From CAYXZQ01 sp963717515 (GTDB lineage: Archaea > Nanobdellota > Nanobdellia > Woesearchaeales > DSVV01): a stretch of 64,000 nt of DNA. Under the pieces are notes generated by a model. That model did no database searches. It was not told the DNA's origin and saw nothing but the letters and a program-made list of their open reading frames with translations. The stretch covers positions 310,001 to 374,000 of the forward strand of contig OY970338.1 in assembly GCA_963717515.1 (NCBI GenBank), read 5' to 3'. This document shows positions 15,596-26,000 of this stretch, in pieces. Both the position numbers and the translations under genes were made by a program. Every line of letters begins with the position of its first letter. Position 1 is the first letter of the stretch.

Positions 15596-16252
15596 TTATT
15601 TTCTCGCTTTTGTTACCCAGGTTGATGCCTCGTCCTTGAGTGCCAGCCCGAATGCGATGCCTAATGCCAGGGCTATTCCAAGAGCAATGCCAGAAAGTAT
15701 TATCAGCACAGCTTTTTCGAGGACGCTGATGTCGATGACCTGGTCAAGCGCCATGGTCACGACAATTATCAGGATGAAGTACTTCACAATGTTTGCAAAG
15801 ACCGCCTTTTCTGTCATGTGTATCTGTAGGACCATACTGTAGACATACTCTGCAAAAACTGCCCCGAGAAGGCCTATTGCCAAGGCAACCATGAGTTTTG
15901 GGAACCATTCTGCGAATGTGGTGATGATGTCTGTTATCGGATAAAGATTGATATAGTTCGCTCCAGCAGCGGCAAAAATTATAAACGTGTACCATTTGAC
16001 GACCCATCCGATGAGGCCTGAAACCTTGATCTTCTCAAGCGGCTTAGCAATATGGAGGGACTTGAATTTCTCATCAAATTTCATCTTGTGAAGTGCATGC
16101 TTCACAAGATTGCCAAGCAGCCAGCCAAGAAGATAGCCGAAAAGTATCACTATCGTGATGAATATGATGCTCGGCAGGGCATACAGGAACTGCTGCCCCA
16201 AATAGCTCAAAGGACTCCCAATAGCATTACCTATTGTCGTGAAATAACTCAT
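15596..16252 (-). CDS. MscS-like small membrane channel (conserved TM-helix family)
   Basis: 218 residues, five hydrophobic segments, with the Gly/Ala-rich pore-like helix ILSGIALGIALALGIAFGLALKD at the C-terminus that resembles the MscS pore-lining helix. The paired TM-helix repeat (FGYLLGWLLGNLVKHALHKMKFDEKF) is typical of PF05552-type proteins. The soluble beta and cage domains of true MscS are missing. Likely a mechanosensitive or small ion channel. A TATA box at about 16308-16320 and GGGGTGGT before the ATG give a short leader. Confidence 0.75.
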   Translation of the reverse strand: MSYFTTIGNAIGSPLSYLGQQFLYALPSIIFITIVILFGYLLGWLLGNLVKHALHKMKFDEKFKSLHIAKPLEKIKVSGLIGWVVKWYTFIIFAAAGANYINLYPITDIITTFAEWFPKLMVALAIGLLGAVFAEYVYSMVLQIHMTEKAVFANIVKYFILIIVVTMALDQVIDISVLEKAVLIILSGIALGIALALGIAFGLALKDEASTWVTKARK

Positions 16253-16330
16253 CTTACCACCCCTTTTTTTGAAATTTTGTAAAAGTTTTACATTCCTGGG
16301 ATAAAAGCCTATTTAAATTTTTTGATTTTA

Positions 16331-18016
16331 TCAGTCGTTACTGTACAGGGTTGATTCAAACTGATGGAGGGCATCAGAATCAGGGCCGAAAATAGTCACC
16401 TTGCTCTTTGGGCTCCTCTGGACTAGAATATCATCCCTTACATCGATTAAATCACCAGACCCGGCCGTGCTATAAGCCCTGACAAAATCATGCTTTTTCC
16501 CGGCTACATATGCATACCTTCCATCATCCTCGAGGACTCCGAAGAAAGACATATGGCTCACGGTCCCGTGGACAGGATAGGCCATAATCTGCATATCCCT
16601 TATGATGCCTCTGTTAATGTCAAAGAGCGCATTGTTTGTTGAATTGCTCGTATAAAGGTCTGAAAAGCTGCCATTGATATCAATGCTTCCTGCCACAGGC
16701 CTTAAGTATGCAACAGCGCCTGTCAGGTTCAGCCCTGATTGGACCATATCAGCATAGCCATCTTTCTTTCCTGCGACAGGGTTTCCGAGTTTCCGGGAGC
16801 AGAATACATAATTCCATTCATATCTGTTTTCAACACCGAAGGAAGCAGGAAAGTCCATCCTATCAAGATAGTAGTAACCAGCATCCTCTGAAAGATTCAC
16901 GCAGACTATCCCCAGCTGGTAGTCTATCATAATATCAGAGCCCTTGCCTGTCCTGAGGACCTCCTGGTAGTCTCCGCCGTCAAAGTAGAATGCAGCATCC
17001 TCGATATAATAATGCAGCCTGCCGTCCCTTATGAATACCCTGAACCTGGTATTGTTGCCGACTATCCTTATGAAAGGAGGGGATGGAATGGTGAAGCCTA
17101 TTAGGACATCAAGCCTTGTTGCATTCACTTCCAGGCTCTTGTTAAGGGAGACTATCGAGAGCTGTGAAGGGCCTGAAAAAAGCAGCCTTGACCTGTCCAA
17201 AGGATCAACCATGCTGAAACTGCCGGACTCAATATCAACATCCATAGCATTTCTGACATCGTCTTTTCTGATGGATGCATTGGTTGTGTTGGATATTACC
17301 ATCCCGTCGGAAAAGACATCGGGGAGCTCAGCATATGAGACATCGCGCAGCACAGGGTCCATGAACCGCATCCTGGTCACATTTTCATAATGGATAGAAT
17401 CCACATAGAGGCTGTCTGCTGATTCTATAGTGTTCCGGGCTCCTAAGACTGCCCTTGTGAGGTTCGAAACCCTTGTCCCATTCATCGTGATGTAATCCGC
17501 ATGGGTGATAGTGCCGTTGTCGTCTATCGATATGTTGAACACAGGGCCTATTGATGTGTTTGTCTTGCTTACGCATGCGCCGTCACTGCACTTGAAGCCC
17601 TCTGGGCAGTCTACCTGGAGCCAGTATGATTCATCAAACCATGCACAGTTGACGAAACCCTCCATCAGTGTGCCCTCATCAAGGCAGTAATCTGTTGCAT
17701 GATTAGGTGTGAAGCTCGACTTGCTTGCTGTCGATTTTTGGAAGATGTCGAAGCACATCTCCCCGTGCGAAATCCCAAGGCATTTGCAGTCTGTCTCATT
17801 TGCAGACTCCTCTGCTGAGCACGAGTAATCCGCACAGTCCCCTTTCTGGAAATTCAGCATGTAATAAGTTATGAGAGCCTGGTCGACGCTGATCCCTTCT
17901 GAGAGGGCCCCGACTATCCTGTCCGCTTCAGTAAAATCAAAATCAGAAGAATATGAAGCATTAGCTATTGAGCAGGCAATAATCAATACCAGGATTACAA
18001 TAATCAGTTTTCTCAT
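16331..18016 (-). CDS. Secreted Cys-rich protein of unknown function
   Basis: 561 residues from the ATG at 18016. The signal peptide is RKLIIVILVLIIACSIANA. A Cys-rich N-terminal part (DCADYSCSAEES...CKCLGISHGEMCF, CPEGFKCSDGACV) precedes a long beta-rich body with no transmembrane helix. The frame opens at 18070, but the TATA-like AATTATTTATATCC at about 18050-18063 lies downstream of that codon, so 18016 is preferred. Domain identity is not recognised; secretion and disulfide bonding are the safe statements. Confidence 0.7.
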   Translation of the reverse strand: MRKLIIVILVLIIACSIANASYSSDFDFTEADRIVGALSEGISVDQALITYYMLNFQKGDCADYSCSAEESANETDCKCLGISHGEMCFDIFQKSTASKSSFTPNHATDYCLDEGTLMEGFVNCAWFDESYWLQVDCPEGFKCSDGACVSKTNTSIGPVFNISIDDNGTITHADYITMNGTRVSNLTRAVLGARNTIESADSLYVDSIHYENVTRMRFMDPVLRDVSYAELPDVFSDGMVISNTTNASIRKDDVRNAMDVDIESGSFSMVDPLDRSRLLFSGPSQLSIVSLNKSLEVNATRLDVLIGFTIPSPPFIRIVGNNTRFRVFIRDGRLHYYIEDAAFYFDGGDYQEVLRTGKGSDIMIDYQLGIVCVNLSEDAGYYYLDRMDFPASFGVENRYEWNYVFCSRKLGNPVAGKKDGYADMVQSGLNLTGAVAYLRPVAGSIDINGSFSDLYTSNSTNNALFDINRGIIRDMQIMAYPVHGTVSHMSFFGVLEDDGRYAYVAGKKHDFVRAYSTAGSGDLIDVRDDILVQRSPKSKVTIFGPDSDALHQFESTLYSND

Positions 18017-18070
18017 TTTCAGCCCCTTTTTAACTTTTTTGGGGGATGAAGGATATAAATAATTTTTCAT

Positions 18071-18998
18071 TCATTCCAGCCAGTATGGCTTCTTTATCTC
18101 ATTGAAGGTGTTTATCGCCGCAATTATGCCTTCTGCACATGCGACAGAGATGAGCTTCACATCGCCCACTATGTCCCCTGCTGCAAAGACACCCCTGACA
18201 GAGGTCTCCATGTTCTGGTCGACAGCTATCATGCCGTGCCCGTCTTTTTTGACCCCTGCCCTGTTGAGGACCTCCAGGGATGAGACAAACCCGATTGACA
18301 CGATAATATCATCTATAGGCAGATGGAAGCTTTCCTTGTCCTTGTACTGCAGTTCGGCAGCAGAGTCTTCGCTTGCGAAGCTGACAAGCCTTGTGCTGTA
18401 CATTATCTCAACGCCATTCTTCTCAGCAAGCCTGACAGAGTTCTCCTTAGCCTTTGCCATGTCTTCCCTCACAATCAATGTTATGCTCTCTGCCTTCCCC
18501 GCGAGCATGTTTGCCCTGTCAAATGCCGTATCCCCTCCGCCAATGACCAGGACCCGCCTCTCCCTGAATCTCTCCGGGTCCTTGATGAAGTAATGGACAT
18601 TGCTGCTGTGATCATCCTTCAGCTCATCCAGGCTCCTCGGTATATTGTGAAGCCCGGTGCATAAAATTATCTTCTTTGTCTCAAAGATGTTCTTCTTTGT
18701 TTTTATCTTCTTGACTTCACCCTGGATGTCAAGGTCCACCATCGGCTCGTTCATCCTTATCTCTGCCTTGGAATTGATTGCCTGGAGGTATAGCCTTTCA
18801 GATAGTTCCTCCCCTGATATCGCCGTCAGGAAACCCGGGAAAATCTATGATGGTCTTCTTCGGGTAGAAATTGAAGGGCTGGCCCCCGGGCTTTGACTGG
18901 CCCTCGAGTATCAATGTCTTAAGACCCCTGTTCGCCGCATTCGCCCCGGCTGTGAGGCCTGCAGGCCCGGCACCGACGACTATGATGTCATATAGCAT
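18071..18998 (-). pseudogene. Thioredoxin-reductase-like ferredoxin-NADP reductase, frameshifted
   Basis: Two frames join to one flavoprotein. The N-terminal piece (18998-18798) has the FAD motif GAGPAG and GGQPFNFYPKKTIIDFPGFPDG; the C-terminal piece has the NADP motif VIGGGDTAFD and the FAD-closing GVFAAGDIVGD. The shift lies near 18806-18822: past GFPDG the +1 frame continues with ISGEELSERLYLQ, matching the family, while the first frame stops at 18798. The CxxC of true thioredoxin reductase is absent and YFIKDPERFRERRVLVIGGGD is typical of the YumC-type ferredoxin-NADP reductase. One inserted base (or two lost) explains it; it could be a sequencing error. TATA at about 19020-19033. Confidence 0.8.
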
Positions 18999-19004
18999 GG
19001 GGAC

Positions 19005-19037
19005 TTTTATCAGGGTACTGGTATTTAAATATTGCTC
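19005..19037. repeat. 33-bp direct repeat, copy 1 (reductase promoter)
   Basis: Identical over 33 bases to 20240-20272. It includes the TATA box and 5' leader of the reductase gene. The bases on the gene side (about 18985-19004) also resemble those next to the second copy. Confidence 0.9.
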
Positions 19038-19084
19038 TTGCTTGAGAGAATATGGGATTTGTGTTTAAAAATTTAAAAAAAGTG

Positions 19085-19549
19085 TCAAGATTGAACCAAT
19101 CTTTTCTTAATTTCCCTTGATAATTTACTGATATGAAGATCAAAGTTTATTTGCAGCGCCTTCCAGTCTTCAAATTTAAGCAACTGTCCCTTGTAATTGA
19201 TAGCGTTTCTTTTAAGCCTGGCGGTCTCAAGGAATTGCCAGTCCAGTTCCAGCTCCGGATGCTTGAAGCAGATGTAGGCGTTCTTGCACTGGTGATTGCT
19301 TGCATCCACCTTGTCGAAGAGCATGAAAGCTTCTATGTGCCCTCTGAGAGCTTCATAGTATTCCCTGAATACAAATGTCCAGTCAGTACTGCTTTTGGAT
19401 ATTGTTCTTGAGGCTTTCTTGATGAATTTCAATCCTCTTTCACCATTGTCCGCCAGTGATCGTATCAAGTCCATGTCAACTTCCTCCTTTACTTTGTAGA
19501 TACCATCAGCATCACACCTGCCATATGTTGATTCCAGGTCTTTTATCAT
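19085..19549 (-). CDS. HEPN-domain protein, toxin half of a HEPN/MNT pair
   Basis: 154 residues, all-helical. FREYYEALRGHIEAFMLFD is the first HEPN core helix pair and LETARLKRNAINYKG the second. The catalytic RNase motif RxxxxH reads R114-N-A-I-N-Y119, so the His is replaced by Tyr; this variant occurs in MNT-linked HEPN proteins and may mean weak or no RNase activity, with control by modification of the Tyr. It overlaps the MNT gene by four bases (ATGA), so the two are translationally coupled. Confidence 0.8.
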   Translation of the reverse strand: MIKDLESTYGRCDADGIYKVKEEVDMDLIRSLADNGERGLKFIKKASRTISKSSTDWTFVFREYYEALRGHIEAFMLFDKVDASNHQCKNAYICFKHPELELDWQFLETARLKRNAINYKGQLLKFEDWKALQINFDLHISKLSREIKKRLVQS

Positions 19550-20091
19550 ATCGATACCTCCACAAGGTCATGCACGCTTCCTTTTATGAAAAACCCTTTT
19601 ACGACATTGTTCATCAGTCCTGAACGTATTGCCTTGATATCTTCCTGCGTCCTGCAAGTATGCACTTCAAGTGTCCTCCCTTCCCAAAGCGACCCGAATT
19701 CCAACTCTCCAGGATCGCCAAGGACAAAAATATCAACATCGCTCTCAGTGTTCCAGTCAGACCTGGCAAAGCTTCCGAACAGGACAACTGCCTTGGCTTT
19801 TTTTAGGGCAGATAATCTGTTAAGAAGCCCTGTATCCTGCATCTTATTCAGGGCAAATATCTTTTTTGAATTTTTGTATGCTGAAGTATTAAAATTTGCG
19901 ATGTAATATGGCATTTGTCCAGAAATTTTTATCCGTTTGATTATTCTATCGGCAACAAGCTTCTTAAGCCAGAAATTAGCCCTCTGCCCGCTGATTCCAG
20001 CCTGATTCACAATATCCTTGAAGTGCCAGTGCTTGGTAGGCTCATTGAAAAACAATCCGACTATGTTGTCTTCTTTTTTCGGGTATGCCAT
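19546..20091 (-). CDS. MNT nucleotidyltransferase with N-terminal winged helix
   Basis: 181 residues. Residues 1-65 form a winged helix (HWHFKDIVNQAGISGQRANFWLKKLVADRII). The rest is a minimal nucleotidyltransferase with GSFARSDWNTESDVD: Gly106-Ser107 and metal ligands Asp118 and Asp120. In HEPN/MNT modules this enzyme acts as antitoxin, in known cases by adding nucleotides to the HEPN protein. The winged helix suggests it also represses its own operon. TATA GCATTTAAATATTAC (20115-20127 region) lies about 27 bases before the ATG. Confidence 0.85.
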   Translation of the reverse strand: MAYPKKEDNIVGLFFNEPTKHWHFKDIVNQAGISGQRANFWLKKLVADRIIKRIKISGQMPYYIANFNTSAYKNSKKIFALNKMQDTGLLNRLSALKKAKAVVLFGSFARSDWNTESDVDIFVLGDPGELEFGSLWEGRTLEVHTCRTQEDIKAIRSGLMNNVVKGFFIKGSVHDLVEVSI

Positions 20092-20167
20092 TTTACTGAT
20101 GGTAAGAGTTAGTAATATTTAAATGCTTTGTTTTTGTGATGAGAGAGCGAGAGCTATTGGCATTTCT

Positions 20168-20239
20168 TCATCTCAAAAGATGTACTTTACTGCAAGCTTC
20201 CCGACGCACTGTCAGGGTGATATCATAGAACATAGGGCA
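20168..20239 (-). pseudogene. Remnant of a duplicated reductase 5' end
   Basis: Directly after repeat copy 2, in the same orientation as the reductase, an ORF at 20233-20168 begins MFYDI, matching the reductase N-terminus MLYDI, then diverges (21 codons in all). With the preceding 33-bp repeat it looks like a copied promoter plus first codons left behind. Confidence 0.5.
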
Positions 20240-20272
20240 TTTTATCAGGGTACTGGTATTTAAATATTGCTC
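20240..20272. repeat. 33-bp direct repeat, copy 2
   Basis: Identical to 19005-19037. The two copies bracket the HEPN/MNT pair in the same orientation. Confidence 0.9.
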
Positions 20273-20315
20273 CCGGGGCAAAAAAAAATTTTGATTGAAA
20301 AAAAGTATGAAATTG

Positions 20316-22118
20316 TCAGTAATTCACCATTATCCTGACATCCTTGCCGAATATCTCCTTGAGATCCTCGAAGAGCTTCTCCCTTATGAATACCTTATCA
20401 TGTGTCTTCATGTTCGCAAGGGCCTTCTCCAGCTCCTCGAGACTGCTTGCCTTGATATCGCCCAGGGAGCCGTCATCTTTTAAAGCCGCTTTTGTTATCT
20501 CCTTGTCCTCGTTGTCGATGTCGTGGATTATGAATGCGCTCTTGCCGAGGAGGATGACCTCGCCGAACCTCTCGCCGTGCTTGACCCTTATCTTCGCCTG
20601 CTCAAGCTCACGCCCCCTCTTCCTCTGCAGATGCTCGACCATGTACCTGGTGAAGTCATTGCTGACCTTCTTGACCTCCTCGACCTCTGTCTTGGAGAGC
20701 TTCTTCTGGTCATAATCGTTCTTAGCCTTGATTATCTGCTTGAGGATACGCAGGTATTTCTCAGGTATCTCGCCCTTGTGTATCATCTCTGCCCTGAAGG
20801 TGCTGACGATGTCTGCGTCCTTGACCTTCTCCACGCCCTCGAGCCTGAGGATGTCCCTTATGACTGTCACGGTTGTCTCGTATATGTGCAGGATGCTCTC
20901 GTTCTCCTTCATCTTCTCTATCTGGGTGAACAGGCGGTTGACCCTCTTGAGATACTTCTCTGCATCAGAGAGGAGCTGGTCGATGTCTTTCCCTGATATG
21001 TTCTCCAGCGTCCCATGCTCGAGCCTCTTCCTGATGTCGATATTCTTCTCGAGGATGCTCACGAACTTCTCCTCGAGGAGCTTCTCCTTCCTGACAAATA
21101 TCTCCCTCATGAGCTTTGCTGTCTCGCGGGGAGCAGGCGGGGGTATTCCGAAGAGCATGAGAGCTGCCTGGCTTGGGGTCAGTATCGCATAATATATGTC
21201 CTCCATGCCTATCTCCTTGAGCTTGAAATGGACCCTCTTGAGCATCTGGTCGCCTGAGCTCATGAACATGTCGATCGCCTCTGTCGAGGGCTTTATCTTT
21301 CCCATCTTGAGCATCTGCTTCCAGGGCATGAAGAGCCCCCTGTCGTAGAACGGGACCCCGTCCCTGAGGAGCGTGAATATTATGGGGTTCGCCTCCTTTA
21401 GCGAGTCCCAGAAATCAGTGAGTATGTAGACCTGGATGTTAAGCTTGTTCCTGATGCCTGTCATCTCGCCTGCCTCGATGCCCATGCCGATGATTATCGC
21501 CCTGAGCTTGTCCTTGAGCTCAGCCCTTGTCATCTTCTTGACGTCGGTATCGTCTATTATGACCATGACATCGATGTCGCTCTGGTCTGTAGCCTCGCCC
21601 CTGACAAGCGAGCCTGAAAGGACATAGCTGACGATGTATTTCTCGAATTTCTTGAGGACCATCGTCTTGTGGATCTCGGAAATCTTTACAGCAGCAAGCA
21701 TCCCCTTATCATGGATGGGGGCTGATATTGCTATAAGCTGAAGGAGCTCGGGCTTTGCATCATAGCATGACTGCCAGAGCTCGGAGAGTATAACTGTCTG
21801 GGGCTGGAGATTCTTGTCTGTCTCTGCTGCCTCATTGCTTATTATCTTCTCAAGCTTCTCCTTGAGCTCGAGCTTGCTCATCTTCATGGAGTCGGAATCA
21901 TCGACCAGCACAAGGACATTTATCTTCTCAGAATCAGCAGGCTTTCCCTCTTCCTGTTTCGGCGGAGGCAGCAGCGCAATGCCGGCTATGTACTTGTCGA
22001 ATTTCTTGACAAGCCTGTCCTTGAACTTGTCGAGCTTGGACTTTATCTTCTCAAGCTTCTTCTTCGCCTCAGGCGGGATGTTCTCCGGAGTGAACTGCTC
22101 TTTCTGCTCGTCTGCCAT
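20316..22118 (-). CDS. Double nucleotidyltransferase-fold protein
   Basis: 600 residues. An N-terminal coiled stretch precedes a degenerate nucleotidyltransferase domain (NVLVLVDDSDSMKMSKLELKEKLEKII) and then an intact-looking one with SGSLVRGEATDQSDIDVMVIIDDTD. Both use the same following helix (K/A-x-LKxKLxxII), so this is an internal duplication in which only the second copy keeps the Gly-Ser plus DxD site. A long Lys/Glu-rich helical C-terminal half follows, ending in a small beta domain (FGEVILLGKSAFIIHD). Polymerase-beta superfamily; substrate unknown. It is separate from the HEPN/MNT pair next door, although of the same superfamily. Confidence 0.7.
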   Translation of the reverse strand: MADEQKEQFTPENIPPEAKKKLEKIKSKLDKFKDRLVKKFDKYIAGIALLPPPKQEEGKPADSEKINVLVLVDDSDSMKMSKLELKEKLEKIISNEAAETDKNLQPQTVILSELWQSCYDAKPELLQLIAISAPIHDKGMLAAVKISEIHKTMVLKKFEKYIVSYVLSGSLVRGEATDQSDIDVMVIIDDTDVKKMTRAELKDKLRAIIIGMGIEAGEMTGIRNKLNIQVYILTDFWDSLKEANPIIFTLLRDGVPFYDRGLFMPWKQMLKMGKIKPSTEAIDMFMSSGDQMLKRVHFKLKEIGMEDIYYAILTPSQAALMLFGIPPPAPRETAKLMREIFVRKEKLLEEKFVSILEKNIDIRKRLEHGTLENISGKDIDQLLSDAEKYLKRVNRLFTQIEKMKENESILHIYETTVTVIRDILRLEGVEKVKDADIVSTFRAEMIHKGEIPEKYLRILKQIIKAKNDYDQKKLSKTEVEEVKKVSNDFTRYMVEHLQRKRGRELEQAKIRVKHGERFGEVILLGKSAFIIHDIDNEDKEITKAALKDDGSLGDIKASSLEELEKALANMKTHDKVFIREKLFEDLKEIFGKDVRIMVNY

Positions 22119-22197
22119 TATTCTTCATTAAAATCCGGGTTTTTTTATAAATATTGTTATAGTATGCTATCTAATTGTGGGACATTTAGGTCTTTCT

Positions 22198-23004
22198 ATG
22201 AACAATAAAAAGCGAAAGGTTTATATTGGAGTAGTAACAGATGATGGATACATGGCAGATGATGAAGCAAAAGAGAAATATGATGATATCTATGACAAGA
22301 GGGTCGACAAGATAAAGAAAGACATCCCAGACTCCTACACAAACCACAGGGACCAGACTACAGACATAAGCGACAAGGTCAAGGAGGCTTTTGCAAAGGT
22401 CCATGTAGAGACAGATATGAAACTTGAAGATGTCATTAATAAATACAGGAATTATAATACGCCTGATTACAAGGATATCAAAGACATGGACGGTGTCATG
22501 GATTTTTTCAAGAAAGTCCTTGGAGGGATCGACCATCCGCTATATTCCGCTCTCAAGGATGAGGAAGACAAGGACAAGGTGTATATGGGACTCGTCAACC
22601 TGTTAAATTCAGGTCGCACCAGAGAAGGTGATAAGTCAGCCCAGGAACTCATAGAGGAATTCAAAAGGGATCCGAGCAATAAGGAGATATTCAAACTGAT
22701 TATTGATAGACTCGCCAGCACTGAGACCACGATGTATTCACATGCAATCGAATCAAAGTATCTGACAGACTTCAGCGATGAAGAGAAGATACAGTTTGCA
22801 GGTGTATATTCAGACATGGTCAACAAGAGGACGATGCATAAGACACATCTGGACCATTATGCAATTGCTGAAAAGATGCCGCTCAATAAAATGCTTGAAA
22901 CCCTATCTGAGCAGCCAAATAAATTGGCAGCGATGCATGACAAATACTCCCATTCCAAGCTCTACGACGAGAAGAAGAGACTGGAAGAGAATACAGGCGA
23001 GTGA
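22198..23004 (+). CDS. Charged helical protein of unknown function
   Basis: 268 residues, strongly charged, mostly helical, no signal or membrane segment. No family recognised. A GTG at 22177 opens the frame; TTATAAATA at 22144-22152 predicts a start near 22175, and TTTAGGT before the ATG at 22198 could serve as ribosome site, so I take the ATG. It is convergent with the giant surface gene, with 29 bases between the stops. Confidence 0.65.
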   Translation: MNNKKRKVYIGVVTDDGYMADDEAKEKYDDIYDKRVDKIKKDIPDSYTNHRDQTTDISDKVKEAFAKVHVETDMKLEDVINKYRNYNTPDYKDIKDMDGVMDFFKKVLGGIDHPLYSALKDEEDKDKVYMGLVNLLNSGRTREGDKSAQELIEEFKRDPSNKEIFKLIIDRLASTETTMYSHAIESKYLTDFSDEEKIQFAGVYSDMVNKRTMHKTHLDHYAIAEKMPLNKMLETLSEQPNKLAAMHDKYSHSKLYDEKKRLEENTGE

Positions 23005-23033
23005 AACTATTTCTTGGAAATCAGTCATGGTAT

Positions 23034-26000
23034 TTAAGTCACAGTCGGCCCTGCAGCTGTATCAGTCGTCAGCAGGGTATCAAGCTGAGACTGAACAGGC
23101 TCACCAAAGCCGCCTTCGCAGTAGCCTGCACCAAGGCAGATGTCCAGCGCATCCTGAGACAGCCTGCCGTCCTTGTCGAACTGGAAAGTCCTCCTGACCT
23201 TGTCCTGGAATGCCGCATTCTCCTTGTTGTAGACAAAGAAATCATACATCGTGGTGGGCTGCCTGTCAAGTGAAGAAGCATCCCAGAGGAATTCGAGGAA
23301 CTGGGGTTGTTTGGACTGTCCTAAGGTTGTCCGTTTCTGGCTGACTGCGAGGTTGCAGGTCTGGGTCTTTTTGCCTGTATCCACACAATCATTTCCTTTG
23401 CTGAAATCGACCTTGCACAGGCAATCATATTTCACCTGGTTGTTCCTCGCCTGGATAGCTATGAACAACTGCTGGGGATTCCAGACATTGAAGCCGATAG
23501 GGACCTTGTTTTCGTCATTGTTGAGATATTCGCCGACAGGCTCGATGAAGTCGAACCTGCTGTTGTCGTTAGTCCCACCATACTCATAGGTGAATGTTAT
23601 AGTCTGGTCGCCAGTACCTCCTGAATAGAATATGGGGGTGTCGCCGTGACCGTTGTTGTCTGTATCCTTGTATACATTGATAGTGACTGTCCTCCTGCTC
23701 GATGAGCTGGAAGTTGCGGTGGAGGACGACTGGGAAGTGTCAATTGTGTATGAAGCTGAAGGAATTCCCTGGAAGTCGACACGAAATGTTGTAGGTTTAA
23801 GCTGGATGTTTGTTGTCGCCCATTCAATATTTGAGAATTGAACACTTGTTATGCTCTTGATATCAGCACCTTTGAAATCAATGAACGTATCCTCTGGTAT
23901 GATGCAGGAATAATAATTCCCTGAAACTCTATTATAAGTTGATGTGGAAAAATCAGTTGGAGTCTTATCAATGCAATTAGTGCCATAATCATGCTGGGAG
24001 ACATATCCGTTACAATAATCAATCAAAGTCTGACCAGCCATCTCGGTTGGTGATTTGAAATTTCCATTGACAAAGACCCCTTGTTTGTATTTTTCATTAT
24101 CCGGATTAATATAGCAGGTGATCGGCCCTGCATCTGTGCCGTCATTTAGCTTAACCATGATATCAGCTGACATGCTCTTCACAGCAGAATCACGTGATAT
24201 GGAAAAGATGTCCGGAGGCACATTGAGATCTTTGTTTAAGCTTAAAGTCTGCCCTACACTGCCGGTCGTCGCCCCTGCACCGCTTCCCCCTGCTGTAGTG
24301 AGCCAGAGGTCATATACATTCTCGCTCATGTAGACAGGGTTTGTACTGCCAGTTGTTTCTGTATATGTCGAGGTTATCGTATGTGTGTCCTTCGAGCCCT
24401 CCACCCTATATTCCTTCGGAGTATCCCCATCAGGCTTGACAATGATGTAGAACGGGTCTGCAAACTGGTTGTTTATCTTGATTGCGGCTGTCACAGGGTC
24501 ACCCTGCCTGTATCTAGGGACAGCAGGTGACAGATGCGAGCCCTGGGATTCGCTATAGAGCTGGACATTGCCCAAGGGCAATAGCTGGGTGATTCCTTGG
24601 CAGCTGAAACCTCCTGCTGTCATGGAGAATGTGCATTCACCCGATATGTCCCCTTTCTTATATATTGGTTTCTCCAACTCTGCATGCCTGTCCTCCCCCC
24701 CAACCTTGTAGTCGACGCTTAGCACTGCCTTGTTGAACCAGTATTTCGCATTATTGTCGACAAACATGAGGTTCTGGTTGAAAGGCGCCGTATCCTTTGA
24801 CATGTGGCTCGGGACACCTGTAATAGGCCTTGTCCCTGCGTTTGATGAGCAGTATTGGTAGCCAGGAAATTTCTGGTCGCATTCAAGCCATGCCTTGATG
24901 GTGGTCTCTCCCCCAGGCATTATCCCGATGTATATATTGTATCCTATGTTCATCTGCCCTGTGAACGGATCATATCCATAGGACCGGGATTCTGCTTCCA
25001 GCCAGATGGTCGGATCTATCTCGACAGTCCTCACTACATTATTGAGCACGCTGTCAAGCAATGACCAATCTCCTGTGAATGCTACGACGCATGCCTTGTT
25101 GACAAGCTCATCGCTTGACAGCCCAATCTTTCCCTTGACAATATCGCCGTACCTTCCTGACAGGCTGTCTGTCACCTGCTGTGAATTGGCCTTGTAGTTC
25201 GTGAGCGAATCTCTAACTGAATCAGTGCCAATACCTCCCTGGCCGAAAGTTTTCTGGCCAACAACCTGCTGGTTCTGGGCGAATGTCAATACAAGCTTGA
25301 AGAGCTCAATCAGTATGTCACAGACAAACTGGGCAAGGAGCCTCTCGCAGTAACCGCCCCTGACCTCGCCAACCTGTGCCTGCTTCAGGCAGTCCTTTGC
25401 GCCTTCCATAATCTTGAGCCAGTTCTCGAGATGGGACATCAACCCAGGCAGGCAGACGCATCTCGCCGATGCGAATAACCCACCTGCAGGCGATATGTCA
25501 TCCAGGCCGAAGCATTTTGTGTTGTCAAACTGCGGACAATCTTCGCTATAGCAGCCCAGGAGGTGATTGACATCAGGCGGGCCGAGCTCTTCAGGGGTCT
25601 GGCCTTCGACGCACCGGACATCCAGGGAATCCACCTTGTTGCCAACAAAATAGAACGTGCCTTCGCTTGAATCTGATTTCTTCGAGACCACTACAAGTGT
25701 TCCGTCCTTGCATGTCGAGGCCTTGGAGGTTATATCGGTCTGTTGCAGGACGACAATCTTGCCGGCTCCATCAACAGGGGGTGGCATAGGGTCGACAATC
25801 TTCCTGTTCTTCACCCTGAAATAATCGATATGTATCTCTTCCTTTGTGCCGTCAGACTCCATTGTCGTCGACCAGCTGTCAGGACCGCGGATGTCGGCAT
25901 TATATCTTGCTGGCGTGTTGGAATTCAAAGGGTCAGTAAAGCCGTCAGGATTATCTTTTATGTACTCCTGATACGTCTTTTTTGTGCCGGGATTCTGCTG

